A DNA stretch of 11,036 nt from Tetmemena sp. SeJ-2015 (Eukaryota; Ciliophora; Spirotrichea; Sporadotrichida; Oxytrichidae), in NCBI GenBank assembly GCA_027382625.1, contig JAJKFJ010021693.1:1-11036 (forward strand), given 5' to 3'. The notes beneath the pieces are model-generated. The model saw only the letters and a program-made list of their open reading frames with translations, did not search any database and was not told the origin of the DNA. The translations under genes and the position numbers were made by a program. The stretch's first letter is position 1. Every line of letters begins with the position of its first letter. Shown one piece after another: positions 1 through 8,844 of this stretch.

Positions 1-1263
1 ACAGACACTTCCTATATTCATCTTAATAATTATTTTAATTTATAATAATTCTCAGTTATAATTAATGCTGAGTTTCTGATTAATATATTAGTTAACTCAG
101 AATTTGGAGCTAGTGATTCAATGAATATTTTATTTTTAATTCTAAATATGCATTGATCATATAAGAGTAGGTATTCCAGAATTCATTCATTTTCTTCATA
201 AAATTAAACTTTTTCGAAATAAAAATTAGCACAAAATTAGAAAAAAAAAGATATCAAAAATGAATTTTTAGTTGTTCCTAAAATTAAATCTTCTAAATTT
301 TTATGCCATATTTAAATGGAAAGACATAAAATCAGATAAAAATTAATACTCTTTTACTGCTTTAATTTTTATACAATTTAATTATAGGTTTTTTGTAAAA
401 TAATTTATAATAAGAGAATCAGGAAAAGTGTTATATAGTTATAAAGTTTGGTATCTGAATCCTTATAGTGGATAATGGAAAATACTAGATTTAGAATCTA
501 TGTGACGCTGGCAAACAATTAAAGGCGAGATTGATTTCTCAATCTTGAAGACAACTAAAGATCTTGGATTTTTTATATATGAAGACAATGAAGACCTTGA
601 TTCAGCCCCAAAATAGTGTAGTCCTTGCTTCTGCTCCAGGGGCTGGCATGCGCCTTAGTTTGAGCCGGCATCTTTGTATTATATATGCATTTAATAAAGT
701 AATTAACTCTCTTTAAAATAAAAGTATTAATTCTCCTTAAACGGCTTTGAAGATTCGAGAGGTGGTGTTTGCAGATACGCTTCTATTGACCCCAATTATA
801 GTTAAAGTTTAAATAGTAATCAATATCAAATAAAATAAAGAAATGAAGATATGGAAATTATCAAAATTAACCCTGTGTTAACTAGAAAAATGGGCAAACT
901 TTATTCATTTAATTCAAAGTTCGTTATTAGGGCATTTCTATTAATGCTAACTATCAAGAGATTTTATAGGAGCACAAAGGGTATTTCTTAATTCTCTATT
1001 TATCGAACCTTCTGCTAAATCTAGATACTCTCTTAGCGAGTTTAAAATGTTCCTAACAGGAAAATAATGTTTTTAAATTTTATTTTCTATCGAATGATTA
1101 AAGAATTATTTCAAAAGAATTTCTTTTAATTAATCTTAGCAGTTTCGTGAATTGAAATTTAGAATTATTATTTAAATTCATTCAAATTGTATTTTAAATT
1201 CTCAATTTAATTTACTCTCGCTACATAACTTAGAGTTTGTCTTATATTATGTTTTCAGCTTTG
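1..1263. other. AT-rich spacer, no gene seen
   Basis: All frames are closed by frequent stops. A small inverted repeat (CTGAGTT at 68-74, AACTCAG at 94-100) brackets an AT palindrome. A less AT-rich patch at about 480-680 has one short minus-free frame on the plus strand, 506-613 (36 codons, acidic, ending in SAPK and a TAG stop), and two related words, GCTGGCAT and GCCGGCAT, at about 640-670. In DNA this AT-rich, open runs of this length are expected by chance, so I do not call a gene. I recognise no promoter, RNA gene or repeat family here. Confidence 0.7.
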
Positions 1264-1670
1264 TTTTTTAAAATTTTAAACTGATGGAGTGACTGTTGAC
1301 CTACGTTAACGGAGAGCAGGCTGAGTTTCCTGATGGAGCGTTCCTGATATAGGGGCCGTTTTTTAAAAGTTCTATATTCTCGCCGAAATTTATTAAAAAA
1401 GAATTTTAAAAAAATAATTAAGAACATCTCTAAACTTTTAATTTCCCGGTTTCTTTTATTGGTTTATTGGTTTAAATTAAGGGAAATTTAGGGATGTTTC
1501 CCATTCCACAAATCCCCAACCCCCATTTTTAGAGACAGGTCCACCAGGGTCCCCCCGGGTCCAACATTCGATCTCGCCTCTGAGCCCCAACAGTATCAGG
1601 AACCCGGGAGTGTGATCCAGGGCCCAGTGGGGAGTGCCCCCGGGGGGTAGGTTCAAACCCTGCCGGTGAC
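1264..1670 (+). repeat. Left arm of the fold-back element
   Basis: This arm starts in a T-run and TTTTAAAATTTTAAA, then passes two copies of CTGATGGAG (1281-1289 and 1330-1338), an AT-rich middle, and a GC-rich inner third with C and G runs. It ends at GCCGGTGAC, which pairs with GTCACCGG at 1762-1769 of the right arm. A minus-strand open frame of 61 codons (1242-1427) lies over its outer part. That frame is Lys/Phe-rich, resembles nothing I know, and is best seen as a by-product of the repeat. Confidence 0.8.
1620..1660 (+). promoter_or_regulatory. Possible Pol III internal promoter words (A-box-like, B-box-like)
   Basis: GGGCCCAGTGG at 1620-1630 matches the tRNA A-box consensus TGGCNNAGTGG at all but the first base. 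GGTTCAAACCC at 1650-1660 fits the B-box pattern GGTTCRANNCC. The gap of 19 bp between them is shorter than in tRNA genes, and no cloverleaf can be drawn, so this is not a tRNA. The first TTTT on the plus strand downstream is at 1975-1978, so a Pol III transcript from here would read through both arms and fold into a hairpin. The right arm has a second plus-strand B-box-like word (about 1771-1781) without a convincing A box. SINE-like ancestry of the arm is an inference. Confidence 0.25.
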
Positions 1671-1761
1671 CAAGACGGTTGCCTGTGGAGACGGTGTTTA
1701 CAGTGGGGATTTGGGAAAGGGATGAGTAGAGCGTCAGGAGCAGTGAGGGAGGGTTCTAAAA

Positions 1762-2192
1762 GTCACCGGGGGGTTCAAACCCTCACCCCCTGGGGCACTC
1801 CGATGGCCATGGATCACACTCCGGCTTCCTGATACTGTTGGGCTCAGAGGCAGATCGTCATGTTGGACCGCGGGGCCCCCGGGTGGACCTGATCTCTAAG
1901 TTTAGTGCGGTGGAATGGTGGATTAGTGGATTATGGAAATTCAGGTGCGGTGTAGAGATGGTTACCCCTTTAAATTTTAAACCAATAAACAATAAACGAA
2001 CCCGGGTAAATTAAAAGTTTAGAGATGTTCTTAATTATTTTTTAAAATTCGGTTTTTTTAAATTTAAATTTCGGCGAGAATATAGAATTTTAAAAAAACG
2101 GCCACTATATCAGGAACGCTCCATCAGGAAACTCAGCCTGCTCTCCGTTTAAAGTAGGTCAAAGTACTCCATCAGTTTAAAATTTTAAAAAA
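1762..2192 (-). repeat. Right arm of the fold-back element
   Basis: This arm is the reverse complement of the left arm with scattered mismatches. It includes GATACTGTTGGGCTCAGAGG (1831-1850), CGGCGAGAATATAGAATTTT (2072-2091), and the outer AAGTACTCCATCAG (2162-2175) followed by TTTAAAATTTTAAA and an A-run (about 2187-2199). The outer 14-mer occurs again at 10247-10260, just downstream of the GC-rich island. Confidence 0.8.
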
Positions 2193-2541
2193 AAAAAAAT
2201 GAAAAAAATAATTTTTTTTTAAAAAATTGTAATTTAAATTTTTAATAAAAGGGGGGTTTTTTTATGAATTATGAATTTTAAAATTTTAAACTTACTTTTT
2301 AAAATTTGATTAAAAATTTAAGAAAGGATTAATTTTTTCGTTTTTATTTATTCCCAGTAATTAAACTAATAATTCTTTTCCTTATTTAATTAAATTTGCT
2401 AAGTTTAAATTATTTGCTCTACTTGGCTTATACAACTATATTCATTCTAAGGTATTGTATATTATGCTGTTTTTAATATTACTATTTAAAATAACAATTT
2501 TAATTTATTTTAATAAATATATTTCAGATTATTATAATAAA
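2193..2541. other. AT-rich spacer
   Basis: It is nearly pure A/T, with TTTAAA and AAATTTAAA words and one G-run (about 2250-2256). All frames are closed. I see nothing functional. Confidence 0.7.
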
Positions 2542-2936
2542 ATGGCTTAGTGAAGTCTATAACGCGCTTCACTCGATTCACAGTTTTGTACGTTAGGCCA
2601 TTTCAACGATAGATGTTTGCTACAGTTTAGGGAGAATCTTGAGTTTAAGGAAACTATCAAATGGAAGATCTTCGCGGGCTACTCCAAACTGAAGTGCGCT
2701 TAGTGGCGAAGAGTTTGAGGATCAATCAAATAATTGAATGTGCACATCTTGACACTTAGAAGTGCGATGAGGAACAGCTGCAACTCCTAACTTTCTCATC
2801 TGCAACAACTTTGCGAGAGTAAGTGTGGCACTTCAACATTTTTGCGATGGAGTTGATGTTGAGAACTGGCTATTACTATTTGATAAGGGTGACTACATCC
2901 ATACCTTAGAGTCAAAATGAAACTGAGATAGGATGG
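2542..2936 (+). pseudogene. Balanced-composition island with broken protein-like frames, unidentified
   Basis: This stretch has clearly more G and C than its flanks, with sharp edges. On the plus strand the frame starting at 2581 is open for 40 codons and reads like protein (for example HFNDRCLLQFRENLEF, then IKWKIFAGYSKLKCA) before a TAG. Two other plus frames take over downstream with further protein-like fragments, such as KCDEEQLQLL and, near the end, CDGVDVENWLLLFDKGDY followed by a TGA. The switches between frames and the internal stops would fit a decayed gene, possibly from a retroelement, but I recognise no family motif. In the AT-rich background, open runs of 40-50 codons occur by chance, so the main support is the local base composition. 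Confidence 0.25.
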
Positions 2937-4483
2937 ATCATGTAGTTATTTTTGAGTTTAAATTTTTGCGTTTGACTCGCATGATTATAAGTATTAATAA
3001 AGAAATTAATTATACACAACTTATTTTCACTTTCTTATCATATTATGGGGTTTTGATTTGATAATGGTAAATAGTAAAGAATTATAGCCATCTAGAATAT
3101 AATTATGATAGGCTCTCCAATAAATATTAATTAAAAAAATTATGCATGTATGTTAATTATATTTACTCCGGATTATTTTATTTTAATCATCTTCATCATC
3201 AAGTATCCTTAAAAATGGAGCTCTCAATAAAATTTTAATATGAAATCTTTTTTATATTTTTAAATTTCACTTACTCATTTCTTTATTGGTAGATGATAAG
3301 TGTCATTTTAAATTTTTCTAAGATTATGATAAATATAATGCATTATATATTTTAAAACATAAGTATTAAAATTTAAAGCTGTCATCTTTGTAATTCCATT
3401 CACTCTTACAGAGGTTCTTCCGCCCATTCTAACCTACGATTAAATTTAAAAATCGTATATAAAATATTATAAGTAAACGACTATCTCAAAAAGCTACCTA
3501 TGTGAGAACTACTTTAGCCTTTATAGATGACAATAGCAATATTTGTAATTTGGTGACAAATCAAAACCTTAATTTCAAAATACCTTTATTTACTTATTAA
3601 CACTTACAACTAAATTTGAAATTGAAAGAAGACTCAATAGTTAAATTTAAAATACGATAGTTTAAAGCAGAAACTATTAAAAGAGAGTAAATTTAATTTC
3701 ATGTTTATCAATGAATAAAATTAATTTAAACTGATGATAGATTAATATGATAAAAAGTAGTTACCCATTTGAGTGAAATCGATTTGGTGATTCACTCATT
3801 TTGGATGTCAAATTGAGTAATCATATGAATATTTCTTAAGCAATTCTTCATCACTACGCAGTAGCAACATAAAATGTGTATTCTCAATTAAAATCTAAAT
3901 TATTAAAGTTCCATTTTCATATAGTCTTTCAAATCTTTGATTAAAAACCCTGCTAAAACATATTTTAAAGTAAAGTAAAAAATTAGGATTAAAGATAATA
4001 ATCAATATTCTAAAGCCAGCTCTTATTGTATTGATTAAAGAAATCGAATATTTTCCTATGTAAGATGGCGTCTATTAATAGTTATAGGGAAAAGAATAAT
4101 GATGTGGGCAACCACTCTCATAATCAATTCCCTAAAAAAAAAATATTTTAAAAAATTAAGATCTAAGAATTTGATCCCCTATTAAATATTTTATTCAATA
4201 TTTAAGGATTTGCAGATTAATTAAGGAGATTAAAACGAAAAATCACGTGAGTCTCTTTAAATTTGTAAAGTCGATGAAATTGCAGAATCAGTCACATTCT
4301 GCATCCAGTTGGATCTATAAAAATTAAATAGATTCATAATTTAATCTATACCTGTCATTGTCTCCGATGGTCGTTGCACAAAATAAAAAAGATCTAAATT
4401 TGCATTTGTTAGATAGTCTGAGGAGAAATTTAATCAGTTAAAATCATTTATATTTAAGAGGATTATTAATTAAAAAACAAAAA
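2937..4483. other. AT-rich spacer, no gene seen
   Basis: Stops are frequent in all frames. The longest plus-strand open run I noticed, 3463-3597 (45 codons between TAA stops, no ATG), is within chance expectation for this composition. No repeat family, RNA gene or regulatory cluster was recognised. Confidence 0.65.
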
Positions 4484-4630
4484 TCTAGGACCCGCGAAGT
4501 CAAACCAAAGTCAGCTTGTCGTGGGATAAAGAGATTCGCCGGCCATTACTCAATGCCTCTACCATGCTTTGATTGTCCCCTAGAATAGATCTGGAGCAGT
4601 AATTCGTCTGTAAATAGTGTATAGGGCTAA

Positions 4631-5050
4631 TTGAAGAATGCGTTGGTTAAGGAGAGCCCGAAAGCAATGCAAGAAAAAACTACTCCCAAAGATGAATCTC
4701 CTGACCCTTTGTTAATTATCTCTTCTTTTAGGACCGTAGACTGCAAGGAGTAATGATCGTGGACTAAATTGCCAAAGGTACTCATGAGAGAGATGTTTGG
4801 ACACCCTTTTTTGTACTGATTTAGAGTCTTTGCGGAGGGAGTTTTTCAGACTTGGCAACTGGCATTATTCTGTATTACGCCATCTGAAGGTGACACCAAG
4901 CACCCTGGAGTATCCTTGGATATATCAGAGGCAAAGGTCATTTTTGTCGCCTTGAAGACTAACCAGCAACAGCATAGGTTTTGTACTTCGTACTGTGCAC
5001 TCAGTGTCAAGTCTCTCAGAAATGTTGCTAGCGGGGGAAGCTATTTAAAT
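4631..5050 (+). pseudogene. Possible decayed Ty3/Gypsy integrase C-terminus
   Basis: One plus-strand frame carries 140 codons with only three stops: TAA-TGA at 4751-4756 and TGA at 4817-4819. The part 4631-4750 reads LKNALVKESP, then LLIISSFRT. 4757-4816 contains LPKVLMREMF. 4820-5050 contains a Trp-Gln segment, then PGVSLDISEAKVIF. In order, these recall the end of Ty3/Gypsy integrases: the helix after the catalytic core, the FLL-x-YR-x-TPH then SPAE-LL-GR stretch, and the GPY/F-type W-x-x-G ... GPVSY-V ... RRH-x-DQL tail. A shifted frame at about 4944-4962 gives CRLED, which may be a remnant of the RRH-x-DQ motif. The catalytic Asp and Glu positions are not seen, spacings are longer than usual, and the comparison is from memory by eye. 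The element would be dead. Confidence 0.25.
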
Positions 5051-5076
5051 TGAGTCGATCGGATTCCACCACCCTA

Positions 5077-5160
5077 ATTGGTTGGTGAGTCACAGTCACT
5101 GATGACGTCACATGTTGACATGTGTTGTTAAAGATGAAATTGCGCGTGTATTTATTAAAA
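5077..5160 (+). promoter_or_regulatory. CCAAT / AP-1 / CRE / TATA-like cluster, possible LTR U3 remnant
   Basis: Within about 80 bp there are ATTGG (inverted CCAAT, 5077-5081), TGAGTCA (AP-1 consensus, 5086-5092, inside the palindrome GTGAGTCAC), TGACGTCA (full CRE palindrome, 5103-5110), a repeated ACATGT (5110-5115 and 5118-5123), and TTTATTAAAAG at about 5150-5160 as a TATA-like box. This order and spacing suit a Pol II promoter such as a retroviral-type U3. If the upstream frame is an integrase end, an LTR could begin near TGTTGCTAG (5023), but no second LTR copy or clear polypurine tract boundary is visible in the window. Confidence 0.3.
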
Positions 5161-5175
5161 GCTTTGCGGGGTTAC

Positions 5176-7518
5176 TTTTTAATTGTGCATGAATATCTTA
5201 ATAGCTCATATTGTACTGGCAAAAGTATCACCAATGACTATCAATCGTTGTTAAATTATTTTAAATGTGTTGATAAATTTCATAGTGATTATTTTGTTTG
5301 ACTTAGTTTGCAAATGGCTATTATTTGCGTAACTCTAAATTTAAAATTTCTCATTTAAATTTTAGTAAATAAATTCATTTAATCTTTATGCAAACTTAAA
5401 TATTTAATTTCAACATTGATAATGCTGAAATATAATTTACAAAAATATATTCTAATTAAATTTCGATAAAAAATAATTCCACATAATATATGTTTAAAAA
5501 TAATTAAAAATAATTATGAGAATAGATTTAAGATTCCTATTATAAATTTTAAATTTAAAGGTCGAATGGCATAATATTTACGTTCAGCCTAGATTATTCA
5601 AAAAACTTTAAAGTTTCCATCAGTAAATTCTGGACGAAGGAGGGCTAACCTGTAGTCTACTGTGCTTAAATTTTGTACTGTATCGTTCCTTGTCTGCCGA
5701 GTATTGCGAAAATATTTGCAGATTTCAGATTCCCAAAATTATAGGGAACGATATCATCATGCCAATTATAGTTAGTTTTTAAGCTACTTCTCTAAAGTTC
5801 AGTATAAGAATGGAAAAGTGGTTATTTATAGTAAAACCTGGCTTTCAAGCCAAGTGGAATATTGGGGATAATATCTTATAAAAATAGAAATGGCTAGTGG
5901 TAACAGGTAATGGCTAAAACTCTATTTTTACCCTGATTATCCTTCTGTATTGATCCTTTATATTCCAAAAATATTCTCGAACATTTTTTTAATTATCTGA
6001 AATTCAAGCTAGCGTACTTTGAACGGCATGTAATGGAATTTAGAATAAGTTCTTTAATAAATTAAATTCATAAAGAAAAGTTAAATATCCAATATTTTTA
6101 AGTTTAAATTATTCTTTTACTTAAAATGTTAAGACCGTTATGAAAATCATAGATATAAAAATAAAGAAGATTCTCAATCTAACATTTATAATTATTAAAT
6201 TGAGGCAGTTTAAACTCATGAGCAATCTGATAACAATGCTTTCAAGCCAACTAGAAACAGAAAAAAATTGGGCTTTCGCGCTAGCTTTGATTGGTGACAT
6301 AAAACTATCGCGCAAATATATTTACTTAGATTAGTAAAAAAAAAAAAAATCATTAATTTTAGCATATCCATCATCTCATTTAATTTGATAGATTTTTTCA
6401 ATGTTTCAAAATATGGACAAGCCAAATAAGGAAGGACATTTTTCTATAAATCTTAAGATTTTGAAATATTGAATTATTTTTTTCTCATATTAACTTGACA
6501 TGAAGAAGAAGAATATGTATTTTTAATTAATTGCTTATAAATATAATTTTTTTTACTTTCTATATTACAAAAGGAAGATTATGATGATTTAATTGAAGCT
6601 TTTGTGTTTATGTCGAGTAGACATATTAATTTGTAATTTTTCAGTTTAATTTAACTTGAAAAATTACAACCTCAAGGGTCCTTTCAACTTCATAAAAAAC
6701 TCTAAATATATGTCATTAGCAATTAAATTGTACTTATTGGTAAATTTAACTGTAAGAATTAGAGCAAAAGTTGAGAAGTTACCCATACTCCTCTCTTAAA
6801 GTACTCCTACTTTATAGATGGCTCTAAATGGTCTCACTTGGAGTAAGCTAGAGCTGGTTAAGTAATAATATAGTATCAAACCCTCAAAAATAAATAAAGA
6901 GTTTACCTCCATTTTAAAGGGATATTCCCTGCAAGTCCAAATGAGTTGTCATTCTTCTGTCTTTTTAGAAAAGTTTAAGAGTGCTTTTTTTATGATGAAT
7001 CATTTTTTTATTATTGAAAATGTCAGATTTTTCTCTCTTATTTTATAAAAATTAGATGATTTATTTATTAGTTAATAAATCATTAATGTGATTAGCCATT
7101 CATTATTTGTATATTAATTTATGTTTTTATTTTCGATTGAAATTTTACTTGATTTTTTAAAAATATATTTTATATATAAAACTTACAAATAAAAGGAGTA
7201 TAAAAGTAGTTCATTTTTATAAAAAATATTTTACAAAAATTAGATCGTCTAAATAATAATATTTAATCGCATTTAATAACTTAATATTCTCTCTATACCC
7301 TTATTTATCTTTTGCTTGTATGCAGTTTCAAGAGGATAATCTCCCTCAAATGTCAAAAGTTTATTGGAATAATTTTTATCAAAATAGAACTTATAATTCA
7401 TTTTAAATTAAATTAAAAATTATTTTTGGGTGACAGCTAAATAACCTCCTCAAATTTTTATAATATAGAACATTCATTAAGAAGATAATTTAAGCGAGAC
7501 ATGGTCGGTTTTTTGCAA
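5176..7518. other. AT-rich spacer with small repeats, no gene seen
   Basis: This is long AT-rich DNA with stops in all frames. Points noted: an inverted repeat TATCGTTCC (5681-5689) / GGAACGATA (5745-5753), a 13-mer GCTTTCAAGCCAA present at both 5841-5853 and 6238-6250, and a run of 14 A at 6336-6349. Small open frames of 64-69 codons overlap each other on both strands at 6121-6425. They contradict one another, are rich in Ile, Leu, Phe and Lys, and match nothing I know, so none is called. Confidence 0.65.
5681..5753. repeat. Short inverted repeat
   Basis: TATCGTTCC at 5681-5689 is the exact reverse complement of GGAACGATA at 5745-5753, with a 55 nt loop. The function is unknown. The segment around it (about 5620-5770) is less AT-rich than its flanks. 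Confidence 0.6.
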
Positions 7519-7618
7519 TTTTTTTAAAAATTTTTGGGGTTTATTTTTTTTAAACTAAAAATTTTTAAAAAAATAAAATTGAACCCAGTCACTTAAACCC
7601 CCTAAAAAAAATTTTAGT
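7519..7618. repeat. AT-rich fold-back hairpin left of the C-depleted block
   Basis: GGGGTTTA at 7536-7543 pairs with TAAACCCC at 7594-7601. The pairing extends outward through T-runs and A-runs (about 7519-7535 with 7602-7618) and inward through TATTTTTTTTAAA with TTTAAAAAAATA. It lies about 70 nt before the start of the C-depleted repeat block. Confidence 0.6.
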
Positions 7619-7689
7619 TCCGTTTTTTATTATTTATTTTAAATCATTGATTTAATAAAATAAAAACTATGATTAGCACATCACGAATC

Positions 7690-8813
7690 TTAAGGGGTAA
7701 TTTGATATGATGATATGATGATATGATAAATGATGATAATGATGTGTGATAATGAGATGATGATAAATTAAAGATTTTTTAAAATTGGAAAAAAAATATT
7801 TGTTTTGATTGGAGATTGAGAGTAATGAAAATGTTTGAAAAGTGATATTTTTTAATTTTTATATTTTTATTTTATTATAATAAAAAAGAATGATGAGTAA
7901 ATTATTTAGGGTGTTAATTTTTTAAATTGAAATTTTTGTTGTTGTTGATATTTTTGAATAATTTTTTTGGTTGAATGATGATGATGATGATAATGATGAT
8001 GTGATGATTGATGATATGATGATGAGTTTAATGATATGATGAAATTGATGACCCAAAAGAAAAATGAGAGAATTTAATTAAAAATAAATGATGATGATAA
8101 ATGAGGGTTGATGTTTGATGATGATGTTTGAATGATTTTGATGATGTGATGATGAGGGAGGGAATGATGGATGTTTGGTTAAAAATGATAAAGTTTTGAT
8201 GATGAAAAATCGGGGAGGATGAAAAGAATTGATAAAGATGATGATGATGATGATGAAAATGATGATAAAAAAAGGGGATATGATAAATGATGATGATATG
8301 TGATATGGAGTTTTGAGATGATGATGATGATAAATGATGATGAGATGATGATGGGGAGGAAAAAAATATGAAAAGATTTTTTAAATTTTGGGAAAAATGA
8401 TGATGATGATTGTTTGATGAAGGATGATGATGAGTGATGATGATGATGATGATGAGTTTGATGATAAATGATGATGAGATGTTTTTTTTGATGATGATTG
8501 ATGTTTGATGATGATGATGAGGGATGAATGATAATTGATGAGGGATTGTGTGATGGGGATGATGAATGAATGATGATGATGAGGGATGATGATAAATGTG
8601 ATGATGATGATGATGATAAAATGATGATGAGAATGATGATGATGATGAAGATGATGATGATGATGATGATGATGATGAAAAAATCATGATGAGGGAAAAA
8701 AAAATTCACAAAATGGGTGATTTGTTGAATTTTGATGATGATGAGTATGATGATGATGATAAAATGATGATGATTCTGAATTTAAAATATTGATGATGAA
8801 AATTTGATGTTTG

Positions 8814-8844
<31 letters not shown>

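Larger units (their letters stand above)
1264..2192. mobile_element. Large imperfect fold-back (inverted-repeat) element
   Basis: The left arm (about 1264-1670) and right arm (about 1762-2192) are imperfect reverse complements over about 400 nt each, around a spacer of about 90 nt. The outer ends pair as a T-run plus AAAATTTTAAACTGATGGAG on the left against its complement on the right. Further in, GGAGAGCAGGCTGAGTTTCC, TATATTCTCGCCGAAATTT, CCTCTGAGCCC and CAACAGTATCAGGAA all reappear inverted in the right arm. Indels, including one of about 25 nt near 1480-1530 versus 1905-1970, and many substitutions show it is old. The outer quarters are AT-rich and the inner part (about 1500-1960) is GC-rich. 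CTGATGGAG occurs twice within each arm. There is no transposase frame, so this is a non-autonomous MITE/fold-back type or a head-to-head duplication. I could not define a target-site duplication, and I do not recognise the family. Confidence 0.85.
4484..5175. other. Balanced-composition island, possible retroelement relic
   Basis: The region has a markedly higher GC content than the surrounding DNA, with few long A/T runs, and its edges are sharp. It ends shortly after a TATA-like TTTATTAAAAG. Both strands hold open runs of 40-77 codons broken by stops (for example minus strand 4715-4864, 50 codons), so orientation is not certain from openness alone. The plus-strand frame is preferred for the reasons given for 4631-5050. 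The island is a candidate for an inserted and decayed element. Confidence 0.5.

Noticed and set aside
1242..1427. 61-codon minus-strand open frame
   Set aside because: It lies across the outer left arm of the fold-back, begins outside it, has no recognisable motif, and its length is expected by chance in AT-rich DNA.
1610..1680. tRNA gene suggested by A-box-like and B-box-like words
   Set aside because: The gap between the boxes is too short and no acceptor, anticodon or D stems can be drawn. It is kept only as a possible Pol III promoter relic.
3463..3597. 45-codon plus-strand open run without ATG
   Set aside because: At this AT content, dozens of such runs are expected over six frames in 11 kb, and it shows no recognisable motif.
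6121..6425. Small open frames of 64-69 codons on both strands (6140-6334 plus; 6121-6315 and 6216-6425 minus)
   Set aside because: They overlap and contradict each other, are Ile/Leu/Phe/Lys-rich, and match no family I know. The A-run after the plus-strand stop (6336-6349) looked like a poly(A) tail of a retrocopy, but no parent-like coding sequence precedes it.
8028..8687. 219-codon minus-strand open frame, with overlapping frames at 8179-8709 and 9092-9640
   Set aside because: They are Ser/His/Ile runs generated by ATC/TCA/CAT triplets on a nearly G-free strand. Overlapping frames are equally open, and there is no domain, signal or codon evidence of a protein.
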